From: Treponema_C sp050320395 | GTDB lineage: Bacteria; Spirochaetota; Spirochaetia; Treponematales; Treponemataceae | Direction of reading: 5' to 3' | Length of the DNA: 64,000 bases | NCBI RefSeq assembly: GCF_050320395.1 | Contig: NZ_CP144459.1 | Coordinates: 2,170,001 to 2,234,000, forward strand | Part shown: positions 30,627 to 40,185 of the stretch, piece after piece | How positions within the stretch are numbered: the stretch's first letter is position 1 | Layout of the letters: every line of letters starts with the position of its first letter | Translations under genes and position numbers: made by a program | Notes under the pieces: generated by a model | What the model was told of the DNA's origin: nothing | The model's database searches: none | Seen by the model: only the letters and a program-made list of their open reading frames with translations

Positions 30627-32945
30627 CTAATACACCAGTGCCGAAACAGGCAGAATCGTATATCCCGATTCCGAAACGGCATTTATCAATACTTCGAGCT
30701 TATCACAAACCCCGGTTACAGAGCAAGAACCTTTTACCCCGCAGGGAATCAAAATTATATCTTCAGACTGTACGTTTGCACATATATCGGCAATCGTTTG
30801 TGCGGATAAAATGCCGTCGCAGTTCTTTGCCGTTTCGGATAAAAATTCGGTACGCCGATTTATCGGATTTTTAATCATTTTATAACCCGCATCCATACCG
30901 GCACGTTCTATAAGGGCCGATGTTTTGCCGTACGGAGGTATCCATAAAAGTTTTAAGTCTTTTTGAGTAAGGGCATAAAACTCATCTTCATTTCGAGCCA
31001 AACCGCGTCGGATAAAAGTTTCATCTATAATAAAATCATCCGACAATAAATCGACTGTCGTGTAAAACGACGATGCACATTCGTGATTGGCAGCGGCAAT
31101 CGCTTTAACCGATTCGGGAAACCGGCGCATAAACTCGCCGTTTATAAAAAAGCTTGCTCTAAGCCCCCGCTCGTGCAGCATGTTTAAAATACAGGCGGTA
31201 TATTCATTATTGTCAAAGGCTTCAAAGGCGAGGGCAATTTTTTTCTCCTCTGTTCTTTGATCGGATATATCCGAAAGCAGGGGCAGTGTTTTTCCCGGCC
31301 CCCGCAAAGAGCGTACAAAAAAAAGATTTTTATAAAACCCCGCTGAGCGGTCTTCACTGATAATACGCCATCTTTTATTCATTGTCTGCCGTGTGCGCTC
31401 TGCGGCTTTTTCGGCGGCAGTCCAGGTATTCGTCTCCGGTTTATATCTAAAGGTTCCGGCCTTTACAGTGCTGACTACGGTAGTTCCGTCTTCAGCCCAC
31501 ATAAAGTCCCCGGCAGAAGATAAAAACAAAATTTTTTTCGTATCCGTTGCAAGCTCCCATTCCCGTACGGTTTCGTCTCCGCCTGTATAGACGGATGAAG
31601 CGTTTTTCCAACAAAAGGATATGATTTTTTCATCCTGAAAAATATGTTCGGCCGTCCATGTGCGGGGATTATACACGTATACGGCCTCTTCGGTACAAAA
31701 AGCAAGCTTGGTTTTATCGGGAGACAATGCGGGTTTGACGGCTCCCTCGGGCAAAGCCAAAGCGTCAAAATGTGCATAGGGCAGACGTGCCGATTTTTTC
31801 GAATCGGTATCCAATATATAAGCCGCACTTTTACGCGCTCCGTCAACGGCAAAATATTCCGTCCATACCAGCGGCCGAAGCGTTTCATCCGCGGTATAAG
31901 ACGCCGCCGTTTCTTCGGAAGAGGAAATCCAAAATACCGAAAAATCGGCAGGACCGTTTTGCAGAGAAAAAAAGGCGGAATTATATATGCGGCCGTCATC
32001 GGCACAATTAAAATAAAAAACGTTTTGTCCGCCCTGAACGACTACAAAGCGCGTACCGCTCGTATCCGTCCAAAACGAATCCTGATCTTCGTCAAAGGAA
32101 AGGGGCAGATTTCCTGCGGTTTTCCCCGTACCGAGCATGGCCGCATAAAGGCTGCGCGTATACAGTTCATGGGCGGAAAGCGTAAAAACGGAATTACCGC
32201 GGATATAAATCAATTTTTTCCCGCCGGCCCATTGTACGGAAGAAATCGAACCTTCTCCTATTGAGCGGAATTTTTCTTCGGCAAGGGCCGGATCAAAGGC
32301 GTTTTTCGGCTCTATAAAATACAGGCGGTTGTTTTTTTCGTAAATCAGCACCCGCGAATCGGGCGACCATAAAACCGGTATCTTTGTAAAACTGAAGTCC
32401 GTTTTTTCAACCAGAACCAGTTCTTTTCCCGTCTGCGTTGAAGCCAACACAATGCTTCCGAATACGGAATCCTTTTTTTTACACATGCATATCCAATTTC
32501 CGTCGGGACTGATAGAGGTTTCTATCAGATTGGAACGCACACGGGCAAAGACGGCGGGAGAGGGATAGAGGGATTCGGTAACGGACATACGAGTAAGCGT
32601 TCCGGCATCCGATGCATAGATAAAAACACCGTCGGCATTTCTTATTTGAAGAAAGGAGCCGTTTTGCAGGCTTTCAAGTTTTTGAGGAAAGCAGGTTAAA
32701 AGCCGCGGCTTAGCGTTCAGAGCTTCGCGGGCATTCGAACGCGCATCAAGTACCCCGGAATACAGGTTTTTCCATACACGAAAGCCCTGCTTCATACCCG
32801 ATGAAAAAAGCAAGCCGTCGGCACCGTTTAAATCGGCATTCTCAAACGAAATCTGTGCGTAGGCAAAAGAAATAAAAAAGTGAATACATATAAAAGATAT
32901 ACAAACACGCAATCGTCGTGTACGGCCGCTCAATCTGTTTTTCAT
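30627..32945 (-). CDS. Beta-propeller protein with degenerate polysaccharide-deacetylase domain
   Basis: A protein of 772 residues with a signal peptide (about 8-30, ending FAYAQ). Residues 60-520 carry WD40/TolB-like propeller repeats (SPDGNWICMCKKK, SPDSRVLIYEKNN, SPDKTKLAFCTEE). The C-terminal 200 residues follow the NodB deacetylase fold: FEAFDNNEYTACILNMLHERGLRASFF, ANHECASSFY and LWIPPYGKT. The usual TFDDG, H-S/T-x2-H and R-x-P-x-G motifs are altered, so catalysis is doubtful; it may bind cell-wall or capsular glycan in the periplasm. It overlaps the zinc-ribbon gene upstream by four bases. Confidence 0.75.
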   Translation of the reverse strand: MKNRLSGRTRRLRVCISFICIHFFISFAYAQISFENADLNGADGLLFSSGMKQGFRVWKNLYSGVLDARSNAREALNAKPRLLTCFPQKLESLQNGSFLQIRNADGVFIYASDAGTLTRMSVTESLYPSPAVFARVRSNLIETSISPDGNWICMCKKKDSVFGSIVLASTQTGKELVLVEKTDFSFTKIPVLWSPDSRVLIYEKNNRLYFIEPKNAFDPALAEEKFRSIGEGSISSVQWAGGKKLIYIRGNSVFTLSAHELYTRSLYAAMLGTGKTAGNLPLSFDEDQDSFWTDTSGTRFVVVQGGQNVFYFNCADDGRIYNSAFFSLQNGPADFSVFWISSSEETAASYTADETLRPLVWTEYFAVDGARKSAAYILDTDSKKSARLPYAHFDALALPEGAVKPALSPDKTKLAFCTEEAVYVYNPRTWTAEHIFQDEKIISFCWKNASSVYTGGDETVREWELATDTKKILFLSSAGDFMWAEDGTTVVSTVKAGTFRYKPETNTWTAAEKAAERTRQTMNKRWRIISEDRSAGFYKNLFFVRSLRGPGKTLPLLSDISDQRTEEKKIALAFEAFDNNEYTACILNMLHERGLRASFFINGEFMRRFPESVKAIAAANHECASSFYTTVDLLSDDFIIDETFIRRGLARNEDEFYALTQKDLKLLWIPPYGKTSALIERAGMDAGYKMIKNPINRRTEFLSETAKNCDGILSAQTIADICANVQSEDIILIPCGVKGSCSVTGVCDKLEVLINAVSESGYTILPVSALVY

Positions 32946-33193
32946 CTTTTTTCGGGTGCCTCCATAAAGCGAATTAAATCGCGTTCAAGCTCATTTAATG
33001 ATTCTTCCATTTTTGTAATACGCCCCGACATGCCCTTTTCCCGCAATGCTTCCAACTGCCCGAAAACGGGACTGTCTTCTTTAAATGCCGGCTCGCCGCT
33101 GATACGCGAAATGCCGCACCAGGGGCAAAAAATAAAAGAACCGTCTATTGTCCGTCCGCAAAACCGGCATACAGCCACCGACTCCATACACAC
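32942..33193 (-). CDS. Small zinc-ribbon protein
   Basis: A protein of 83 residues. A CxxC...CxxC zinc ribbon (CRFCGRTIDGSFIFCPWCG) opens the protein; a coiled-coil segment (ITKMEESLNELERDLIRFME) closes it. Coupled to the genes on either side (4-base overlap downstream, 3-base gap upstream). Function unknown; probably a cytoplasmic partner of the envelope operon. Confidence 0.7.
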   Translation of the reverse strand: MCMESVAVCRFCGRTIDGSFIFCPWCGISRISGEPAFKEDSPVFGQLEALREKGMSGRITKMEESLNELERDLIRFMEAPEKR

Positions 33194-33196
33194 CTC

Positions 33197-34363
33197 TTAA
33201 AATTTAAGTACCGAAGTCGGATTTATCAGTTTTCCGTTTTTATATACCGAAAAATGCAAATGTACCCCCGTCGAATAACCTGTATTTCCCGCATATCCGA
33301 TGCGGCCTCCCTGCTGTACATACTGCCCTTTTTTTACCGCCGAAGAAGCCATGTGGGCATAGAGGGTTTGGTACCCGTTATCGTGATCTATTATAACATG
33401 ATTTCCGTAGGTATTTGAATACCCCTTTGTAGAAACCCTGCCTCCCATCGCGGCTTGAATGGGGGTGCCGTGGGGAACAACCAAGTCTATACCGGTATGA
33501 AAACTTCGTACGCCCGTAAAAGGGTCGGCCCTCCAGCCGTAGGGAGAAGATACCCTCCAGCGTACTGCCAAGGGAAAGGCAAATAATTCACCCAAAGCCT
33601 TTTTTAACATACCGCTATCCATGCGGGCTCCGGGGATAAAAAGAACGTCTCCCGCATGCAGTATATCCGAAGTCAATTCATTGACGTCAAGGATTTCTTC
33701 CATCCTGACATTATATTTTTGGGCAATGCCCGCCAAACTGTCTCCGCCTTTGACGGTATAGGGAAGGCCGTCCATCGAGGGAATACGTAAAACCTGCCCC
33801 GAACGCAATAAACGTACATTATCGATTTCATTTACGGCAATCAGAGTGGAAATATTGCTCAAGCCGAAGCGCCTCGTAACCGAGGATATGTTATCTCCGG
33901 GGGATACCGTATACCGTGTATACGTTACCGGCATTTTAAATAAGGCGGCCGTCTCCGCGCTGTCCATAAGCGAAATATTACCGTTGCCGTCAAACTCTTC
34001 ATTTCCCGAATTGAGTGCAAAATTGCGCATTTTACCGCCCAAAAGCATGGATTGCGCATTTTCGGCATCAATAAAGCGTACCGGGGATGCAAAAGATTGC
34101 ATATAAGACGCAATTTGCAGGACACATAAGAGTGTACATAAAAATAAAAAAGCCGCCGTAATAACAAAACGTCCCCGTATGAGCAATTCTCCCGCATTGT
34201 TATACAAGCGGCCCGCCCGTACGGAAGCGGAATACAGCTCTTTATGCAGTGAAAAAGAGGGCCGCATTCTGCGCCGCTGAGAATTCAAAATATCTTCTAT
34301 GGTCAAAGCCGCACAGGGGGCATAGACCGCACGTTTAGGTTCAAAACAGCTTATAATTTCCAT
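33197..34363 (-). CDS. LysM-M23 peptidoglycan endopeptidase
   Basis: A protein of 388 residues: cytoplasmic N-terminus of about 65 residues, one membrane helix (about 66-90, FVITAAFLFLCTLLCVLQIAS), two LysM modules (YTVSPGDNISSVTRRFGLS and YTVKGGDSLAGIAQKYNVR), then an M23 domain with ligands in SFHTGIDLV and GVHLHFSVY. All zinc-binding motifs (H-x3-D, HxH) are present, so it should cut peptide cross-links in the wall during growth or division. The long cytoplasmic tail is unusual and could be a partner-binding site. Confidence 0.9.
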   Translation of the reverse strand: MEIISCFEPKRAVYAPCAALTIEDILNSQRRRMRPSFSLHKELYSASVRAGRLYNNAGELLIRGRFVITAAFLFLCTLLCVLQIASYMQSFASPVRFIDAENAQSMLLGGKMRNFALNSGNEEFDGNGNISLMDSAETAALFKMPVTYTRYTVSPGDNISSVTRRFGLSNISTLIAVNEIDNVRLLRSGQVLRIPSMDGLPYTVKGGDSLAGIAQKYNVRMEEILDVNELTSDILHAGDVLFIPGARMDSGMLKKALGELFAFPLAVRWRVSSPYGWRADPFTGVRSFHTGIDLVVPHGTPIQAAMGGRVSTKGYSNTYGNHVIIDHDNGYQTLYAHMASSAVKKGQYVQQGGRIGYAGNTGYSTGVHLHFSVYKNGKLINPTSVLKF

Positions 34364-34404
34364 ATATAGACTATCGACATAAGAGCGGCTTCATATTAGA
34401 ATAT

Positions 34405-34899
34405 ATGAATATGAAGGTGCGCTTTTTTTTAGTTTCCGGTCTTTGTATCGGAATAGTGCTTAAGATGTTCGTCTTCGATATAGCACGGGTACACGGTTCT
34501 TCAATGGAACCTGCCGTCCGTGAGAATTCCCTTGTTGTTATAAATAAATTAGCCTATGGTTTGGCAGGCCCCTTGAGTTCATCACTTTTTATACAGTGGG
34601 CCGAACCGAATAAAAACGATATTATCCTTTTTATCTATAAGGGTAAGGCCGTAATCAAACGCTGTGCGGCCTGCGCGGGCGAAGGACTGGAATTTTCGTC
34701 GGATTCGGGATATAGTGTAAGGGCGGGAGGAAAAACCTATCCCCTTACGGAAAAACAATATCAGCGCATTAAATTCAATAATACCGTGCCTGAACATACA
34801 ATCATGGCAATCGGCGATAACCATGCGCATTCGGTAGATTCGCGCGATTACGGATTTATACCGGTAACCCATATTCTCGGTAAAGTGGCGGGTAAGTAA
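34405..34899 (+). CDS. lepB: Signal peptidase I
   Basis: A protein of 164 residues, short for the family. N-terminal membrane anchor (about 5-24), catalytic serine S33 in GSSMEPAV, catalytic lysine K85 in KAVIKRCAA, and box E in GDNHAHSVDSRDYG. It removes signal peptides at the outer face of the inner membrane. Divergent from the LysM-M23 gene and three bases upstream of the penicillin-binding protein, so probably co-transcribed with it. Confidence 0.9.
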   Translation: MNMKVRFFLVSGLCIGIVLKMFVFDIARVHGSSMEPAVRENSLVVINKLAYGLAGPLSSSLFIQWAEPNKNDIILFIYKGKAVIKRCAACAGEGLEFSSDSGYSVRAGGKTYPLTEKQYQRIKFNNTVPEHTIMAIGDNHAHSVDSRDYGFIPVTHILGKVAGK

Positions 34900-34902
34900 C
34901 AT

Positions 34903-36768
34903 ATGCAGACGAACGGCTTTTTTTCAAAAATCAGAATCGGAATTCTAGCAGTCGTATTCGTTCTTGCCTTTTTATATCTGGGCGTTGCGTACGCAAAACT
35001 TGCATTTACTCCGGTTAAAGAAATCGACATACAAACAGAACCTCTGCAAAGAGGCTCCATTTTGGACCGAACCGGAAAACCCCTTGCCGTTGCAAGTCCC
35101 TTTTATCACATAGGTATAACCCCCTCGGCAATTCCGGACTATGAGTATTTTGCCGAATCACTTGCCGCCCCTGCAGGATTAAGTCCCGAGCATATTACGG
35201 CCGTTTTACGCAGCGCTTCTTCCGATTTTTTATACTTGAAGAAAAAAATAAGCCCCGATGAAAAAGAAGCGATTGAGCGGACGGTCCGCGAAAAATCCTT
35301 AAGCGGCATCCGCTTCGATAAAATTGCCGGCCGCATATATCCGGAAAATGCCCTTGCCTCTCAGGTTATAGGCTTTATGGGAGATGCGGGCCGGGGCTTA
35401 TCGGGTATCGAATATGCCATGCAGGACGTTTTGGCAGCCAAGGAAACGGGAACTCCTGCAGCGGGAAAAAACGTATTTTTAACGCTTGAAGCCAATTTGC
35501 AGTATAAACTGGAACACATTGCTCATACGGCCATGAATGAAACGCAGGCCGAAAGCTTTATGCTTTTAGCAGCCGAAGCGGATACGGGCGAAATTCTTTC
35601 ATATATAAGTCTGCCGGCCGCCGATTTGAACACCTATCCGTCATCAAGCATTGAAGAACAAATCAACAGACCCGCCGTCCTCGCCTATGAACCGGGATCC
35701 GTATTTAAAATATTCAGTACGGCGGGCTTTTTGGATTCGGGCAAAGTCAAAAAAAACGAAGCTTTTTTTTGCGACGGTAAATACGAAATAGGCTCGTCAA
35801 GCGGAGAAAAAGCCGTTATCACCTGTTTGGGAAACCACGGAAAAGTCGGTATACGGGAAGCCCTGCAGTATTCATGCAACGACGGCATCGCCCAAATGAG
35901 CGACAAGGCGGGAACCGAAGAGTTTTTGCAAAGTTTGCGCCGCTTCGGCTTCGGAGAAAGGACGGGAATAGAATTACCCTCCGAAACACGCGGAACGCTG
36001 AAAAGTTCAGGCGACAGGTATTGGTCGCTGCGCTCAAAGCCGACCATAGCCATAGGCCAGGAAATAGCAGTTTCCGCCCTGCAAATAGTGCAGGCGGCGA
36101 CTGCCTTGGCAAACGGAGGCATACCCGTTCAATTAACCCTTATTTCACGAATAACCGATGCAAACGGAAGCGAAGAATACCGACACATCCCCGCACAAAA
36201 AAAACGCGCGGTATCCAAGGATGCGGCCGACTACATTCTCAGTTGTATGGAAACAACCGCACGTTCCGGCACGGGAAGCCGCGCATCGCTTGAAGATTTT
36301 TCGATAGGAGTAAAAACGGGAACCGCACAAATGCTCGATACCGAAACCGGAAAATACAGTAAAACCGATTTTGTGTCGAACTGTGTCGCCGTTTTTCCCG
36401 TCAACAAGCCTAAAATAGTACTCTATATTGTCGTCACCAAGGCTAAGGGCGAAACCCTTTCCGGCCGGATTGTCGCCCCCATCATAGCCGAGTCCGCAAA
36501 TATCATTATAGATCACCTCGGTTTGGCCCGCGGAAACGCCTCATCTTTTGCACATTCAGGCTATATCAGCGTCGAAACGGAAAAAGAAAAACACATAGGA
36601 GAAGTATTGCCCGACTTTACGGGAAAACCCAAACGCCTCTTAATGCCTCTTTTAAAAAGGACGGATTTGAATATTATCATACGGGGAGAAGGCTGGGTGG
36701 TAAAACAGGAACCGCCTGCAGGAACTCCGCTTACAAAGGGTATGACGATTGAATTTACTCTTGAATGA
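34903..36768 (+). CDS. ftsI: Penicillin-binding protein, FtsI/PBP2 class B
   Basis: A transpeptidase of 621 residues. One membrane helix at 11-33, dimerisation domain RGSILDRTGKPLA onward, then the catalytic motifs S266-V-F-K, S324-C-N and K471-T-G. The C-terminus (about 560-621) reads as a PASTA domain (VLPDFTGKPKRLLMPLLKR, VVKQEPPAGTPL). It cross-links septal or lateral peptidoglycan. Without neighbouring ftsW or rodA the choice between FtsI and PBP2 is open, although the PASTA domain favours FtsI. Confidence 0.88.
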   Translation: MQTNGFFSKIRIGILAVVFVLAFLYLGVAYAKLAFTPVKEIDIQTEPLQRGSILDRTGKPLAVASPFYHIGITPSAIPDYEYFAESLAAPAGLSPEHITAVLRSASSDFLYLKKKISPDEKEAIERTVREKSLSGIRFDKIAGRIYPENALASQVIGFMGDAGRGLSGIEYAMQDVLAAKETGTPAAGKNVFLTLEANLQYKLEHIAHTAMNETQAESFMLLAAEADTGEILSYISLPAADLNTYPSSSIEEQINRPAVLAYEPGSVFKIFSTAGFLDSGKVKKNEAFFCDGKYEIGSSSGEKAVITCLGNHGKVGIREALQYSCNDGIAQMSDKAGTEEFLQSLRRFGFGERTGIELPSETRGTLKSSGDRYWSLRSKPTIAIGQEIAVSALQIVQAATALANGGIPVQLTLISRITDANGSEEYRHIPAQKKRAVSKDAADYILSCMETTARSGTGSRASLEDFSIGVKTGTAQMLDTETGKYSKTDFVSNCVAVFPVNKPKIVLYIVVTKAKGETLSGRIVAPIIAESANIIIDHLGLARGNASSFAHSGYISVETEKEKHIGEVLPDFTGKPKRLLMPLLKRTDLNIIIRGEGWVVKQEPPAGTPLTKGMTIEFTLE

Positions 36769-38656
36769 CATCGGCTTACAAAACGCACTGCGTGAAAAAA
36801 ATCTTAAAGCCTTTGCCGACCGCTTCCCCGGTCTTGCCGTAAAACTTCACTCAAGTGCGGACAAGGATATCCGCGAAGCGGATAACGTTTTCCATGCATT
36901 TGAAGCCAAAAACGGCGAAATTACGGCTTCATACCGGGATGTGCTTTTGCATTCACGTTACAATCCTTCAAGCGAAGCGGCGAAGCTCCTGCATACCGAT
37001 TTTACGGCAAAGGCCGACAGCATTGTCTTTTTCGGCTCCGGCTTGGGCTACGGAGCGGACGAAGCCGCACGCAGTTTTCCTTCCAAAAACCTCATCGTTA
37101 TAGAACCCGACCCTCTTCGGCTTTTGCAAGCCTTTTCTTTTTTTGACTGGGAATCGGTCTTTAAAGTCCGCTCCTGTGTTTTTTTACTTCAAGCCGATAT
37201 CCAAACCGTTATCGCCGTTCTTGAACATTACGGCTTAAGAGAATCGGCCCTTATCTCAGCCAAGGCATGGACAGCTCACGCGCAGGAATATTTTTCCGCA
37301 CTGGGTACCCTGATTGCACGAAACAGGGACAAACAGGATATAAACGAACGTACATTGGAAAAGTTCGGGCCTCTTTGGCTTTCGAATATGTGCAAAAATC
37401 TTGCCGAAAGCGTAAAGCTTAAAAGCATCAACCGCTACAAAGACGGTACAAGTACTCTTCCCTTTTGCATATTGGCAGCCGGCCCGAGTTTGGATGAAAT
37501 CCTTCCGTATCTGGAAAAAATAAAAAAGCGTGCGGTTTTGGTATGTACCGATACCGCCCTTCGTTCCTGCCTGCGTGTCGGAGTACAGCCTCATTTTATC
37601 ATCGTAACGGATCCTCAGTACCTGAATGCCTGCCATATCGCCGACCTGAAAGCGCCCGAGAGCATCTTAATTACGGAAATCGCCGTTTATCCCGGTGTTT
37701 TGCGTTTTGACTGTCGAGAAATTATCCTTTATGCTTCTTTATTTCCCCTCGGACGCTATATCGAAGAATGTACCGAAAAAAGGGAAGCTTTGGCGGCAGG
37801 CGGTTCGGTGGCATCTTCGGCATGGGACTTTGCACGCTTTTGCGGAGCCAAAACGATTTATACGGCGGGACTAGACCTATCTTATCCTGCAAATAAAACA
37901 CACGCGCGCGGCAGCACCTTTGAAGAAAGGGCTCATATTATTTCCAACCGTTTAAAAAGCGGCGAAATGCAAAATACAACCGCCGTTTACGCAAATCCCG
38001 CATACAATCAAGATAAAAAAGCCTGCGACTATGAGGGTAATTCCCTTATAACCGATGAACGGATGCTTTTATACGCATGGTGGTTTGAAAGTAAATGCGC
38101 AGCCTTCCCGAACGTAAAAACCGTATCCCTTTCACCGGCCGCCTTGCATATACCGGGCTTTTTGCTTGCAGACACTGACGAGCTTTTAGCCCTTCCCGAA
38201 CGCGAAAAAGAGATAAAAGCCTTTTGTTTCCTCCCCAAAAAAGACAAGGCGGACAGCCCCCGTGATGCCCGAGCACGAAATATAAAAGCCCTAAAAACAC
38301 TGGAGGCCGATTTAACCGAACTGCAGCACACCGTACAAAATGCGGCCGCACTCTGTACGCGCCGCTGCCGAACCGAGGCGGATTACGCGGAGGTTTTACA
38401 TGAATTGACGCGCTCGGACGAGCGTATATACGCAAGCCGTGTAAAAAATCTTGCATCATTGATTTTCCCTCCCCCTGCACGCCTCGAAGCCATTGCGGCA
38501 AAAAGCCTTCCCTCCCAACCTCCCGCACCGCCCCAAGGCGATTATAAAACTGCTGCAGCCTATAATATTCTAAAATCAAAACTGATTTACGATATGATTT
38601 TGCAAAGTGTAGATACTCATATAAAATATTTGAAAAAAAACGGTTTATTTATATAA
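36749..38656 (+). CDS. DUF115 motility-type glycosyltransferase family protein
   Basis: A protein of 635 residues, TTG start overlapping the penicillin-binding protein by 20 bases. The DUF115 (MAF flag10-like) core lies at about 215-400: CILAAGPSLDEILPYLE, LVCTDTALRSCLRVGVQPHFIIVTDPQY, AAGGSVASSAWDFARFCGAKTIYTAGLDLSY. The N-terminal part has IVFFGSGLGYGADEAARSF, a Rossmann-like loop. Proteins of this kind glycosylate flagellins or resemble 6-hydroxymethylpterin kinases; treponemal flagella are known glycoproteins, but the substrate here is unproven. Confidence 0.8.
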   Translation: MNLLLNDIGLQNALREKNLKAFADRFPGLAVKLHSSADKDIREADNVFHAFEAKNGEITASYRDVLLHSRYNPSSEAAKLLHTDFTAKADSIVFFGSGLGYGADEAARSFPSKNLIVIEPDPLRLLQAFSFFDWESVFKVRSCVFLLQADIQTVIAVLEHYGLRESALISAKAWTAHAQEYFSALGTLIARNRDKQDINERTLEKFGPLWLSNMCKNLAESVKLKSINRYKDGTSTLPFCILAAGPSLDEILPYLEKIKKRAVLVCTDTALRSCLRVGVQPHFIIVTDPQYLNACHIADLKAPESILITEIAVYPGVLRFDCREIILYASLFPLGRYIEECTEKREALAAGGSVASSAWDFARFCGAKTIYTAGLDLSYPANKTHARGSTFEERAHIISNRLKSGEMQNTTAVYANPAYNQDKKACDYEGNSLITDERMLLYAWWFESKCAAFPNVKTVSLSPAALHIPGFLLADTDELLALPEREKEIKAFCFLPKKDKADSPRDARARNIKALKTLEADLTELQHTVQNAAALCTRRCRTEADYAEVLHELTRSDERIYASRVKNLASLIFPPPARLEAIAAKSLPSQPPAPPQGDYKTAAAYNILKSKLIYDMILQSVDTHIKYLKKNGLFI

Positions 38657-38755
38657 ACCGCTTAAGTTTTACTGCAATGCACCGATACTTTACATAGGAG
38701 CGGTAAGTAACGGTGGTTTATAAGACATCCGGACATCGTTGCGGCTCTTTATAAG

Positions 38756-38792
38756 GCTGAAAAACAATGTGCGGTTTTTCAGCTTTTTTTTT
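38756..38792 (+). terminator. Rho-independent terminator after the lepB-ftsI-DUF115 operon
   Basis: GCTGAAAAA (38756-38764) and TTTTTCAGC (38775-38783) form a 9-bp stem with a 10-base loop, followed by nine T. The 230-base gap from 38657 to 38883 holds this terminator and, near 38850, a TATAAT-like hexamer that may serve the next gene. Confidence 0.88.
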
Positions 38793-38883
38793 GAAAAAAA
38801 GGAGTCCGTATCACATTCCGGTATACAATTTTATCGAATCGTGATATATAATATAGTGAGGATAAATTTACGGCAGGAGAACC

Positions 38884-40146
38884 ATGAATTCTTTCAATAC
38901 AGCGGATTTAAAGCCCGGAATCTTTTTCAGCGAAGACGTATTACTCGATAAAAGCTTTATTATTTTAAACAAGATGATCCCGTTAAATGAGACGCTTATA
39001 AAGGCCTTAACCGACTGGCAGTTTAATCAGGTGTTTTCAAGCGGCATAATACAGTTTGAAAGGCTCTCGGATACGGAAGAAGACAATAAGACGGAAGAAA
39101 AAAAGCAGGCTGTAATAAAACAAGTACCGGATTCATCTTATATAAACGAAGATATACAGGCGATAATGGCAGAGGTTGCAAAAGAAAGCCGGATGGAAGA
39201 AATTCCGGTAAACGACCCTAAAAAGCTTGAAGCGGCCGAAAAAACATATAACGATTATCTTGACTATACGGAAACATTGTTTACCCGTTTTACAACACAT
39301 AAAGAGTTGGATATAAAGGCGATTTCGGAAAGAATAAAAGCCCTCTGTCTTTTTATAAGAGAAAATACGCGTTTTATTTTACGCATTATACAATCGGCTA
39401 CACCTCAAAATAAGAATTTTCTTATTTCTCATGCCGTCAGGTCAACCGTATTGTCAATTACCATAGCCTTACAGCTTCGGCTCCCGCTGAGTAAACTTAT
39501 CGAGCTGGGTATATCCTGCATATTACACGAATTGGGTATGCTTAAACTGCCGCCGCAATTGTATATGACCGACCGTCCCCTCACAATAAGCGAAAAAAAA
39601 TCTTTGTTAACTCATCCGATTTTAGCCTATGATATTTTAAAAAGCTACGATTTTCCATTGAGTATTTGTTTGGGAGTTTTGGAACACCATGAAAAAGAAA
39701 ATACATCGGGCTATCCTCAAAAGCTCGACGGCTCCAAGATTTCCATGTACGCTAAAATTATTGCGGTTGCCTGCAGCTTCGAGTCCATGACGACACAAAG
39801 ACAATACAAGGACCCGCAAAACAGCAATGCCGCAATGATAGAGCTTTTAAAAAACACGGGCAATCAATACGATGAAACGGTTATAAAAGCCCTTTTATAC
39901 AGCCTGTCTTTATTTCCGCTCGGAACCTATGTATATCTTTCTGACGGAAAAATCGGCATCAGCGTCGATGTCAATCCGGTGGATCCCAAAAATCCGATTG
40001 TCGAGCTTATAAACGAAACCGACGAAAGAGGCTACCCCAAAACCGTACAGCCGGGAGGACGCGATTTAAGCATAACACGGGCCTTAACCGACAGCGAAAT
40101 GGCCGACTTGCTTAAATCGATGCCCAAAAAAGCGGTACTGCGCTGA
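38884..40146 (+). CDS. HD-GYP domain protein (c-di-GMP phosphodiesterase type)
   Basis: A protein of 420 residues. N-terminal about 110 residues form a DUF3391-like regulatory part (NTADLKPGIFFSEDVLL). The HD-GYP domain spans about 180-340: SHAVRSTVLSITIAL, CILHELGMLKLP, LTHPILAYDILKS, EHHEKENTSGYP and the final GTYVYLSDGKIG. The usual HD doublet is HE here; the GYP and other metal ligands are present, so activity is plausible but uncertain. It would hydrolyse c-di-GMP and affect motility or attachment. Confidence 0.85.
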   Translation: MNSFNTADLKPGIFFSEDVLLDKSFIILNKMIPLNETLIKALTDWQFNQVFSSGIIQFERLSDTEEDNKTEEKKQAVIKQVPDSSYINEDIQAIMAEVAKESRMEEIPVNDPKKLEAAEKTYNDYLDYTETLFTRFTTHKELDIKAISERIKALCLFIRENTRFILRIIQSATPQNKNFLISHAVRSTVLSITIALQLRLPLSKLIELGISCILHELGMLKLPPQLYMTDRPLTISEKKSLLTHPILAYDILKSYDFPLSICLGVLEHHEKENTSGYPQKLDGSKISMYAKIIAVACSFESMTTQRQYKDPQNSNAAMIELLKNTGNQYDETVIKALLYSLSLFPLGTYVYLSDGKIGISVDVNPVDPKNPIVELINETDERGYPKTVQPGGRDLSITRALTDSEMADLLKSMPKKAVLR

Positions 40147-40185
40147 TTAACAGCCCGTAAGAAAAAGCGTTTCGGCAAAAAGCGG

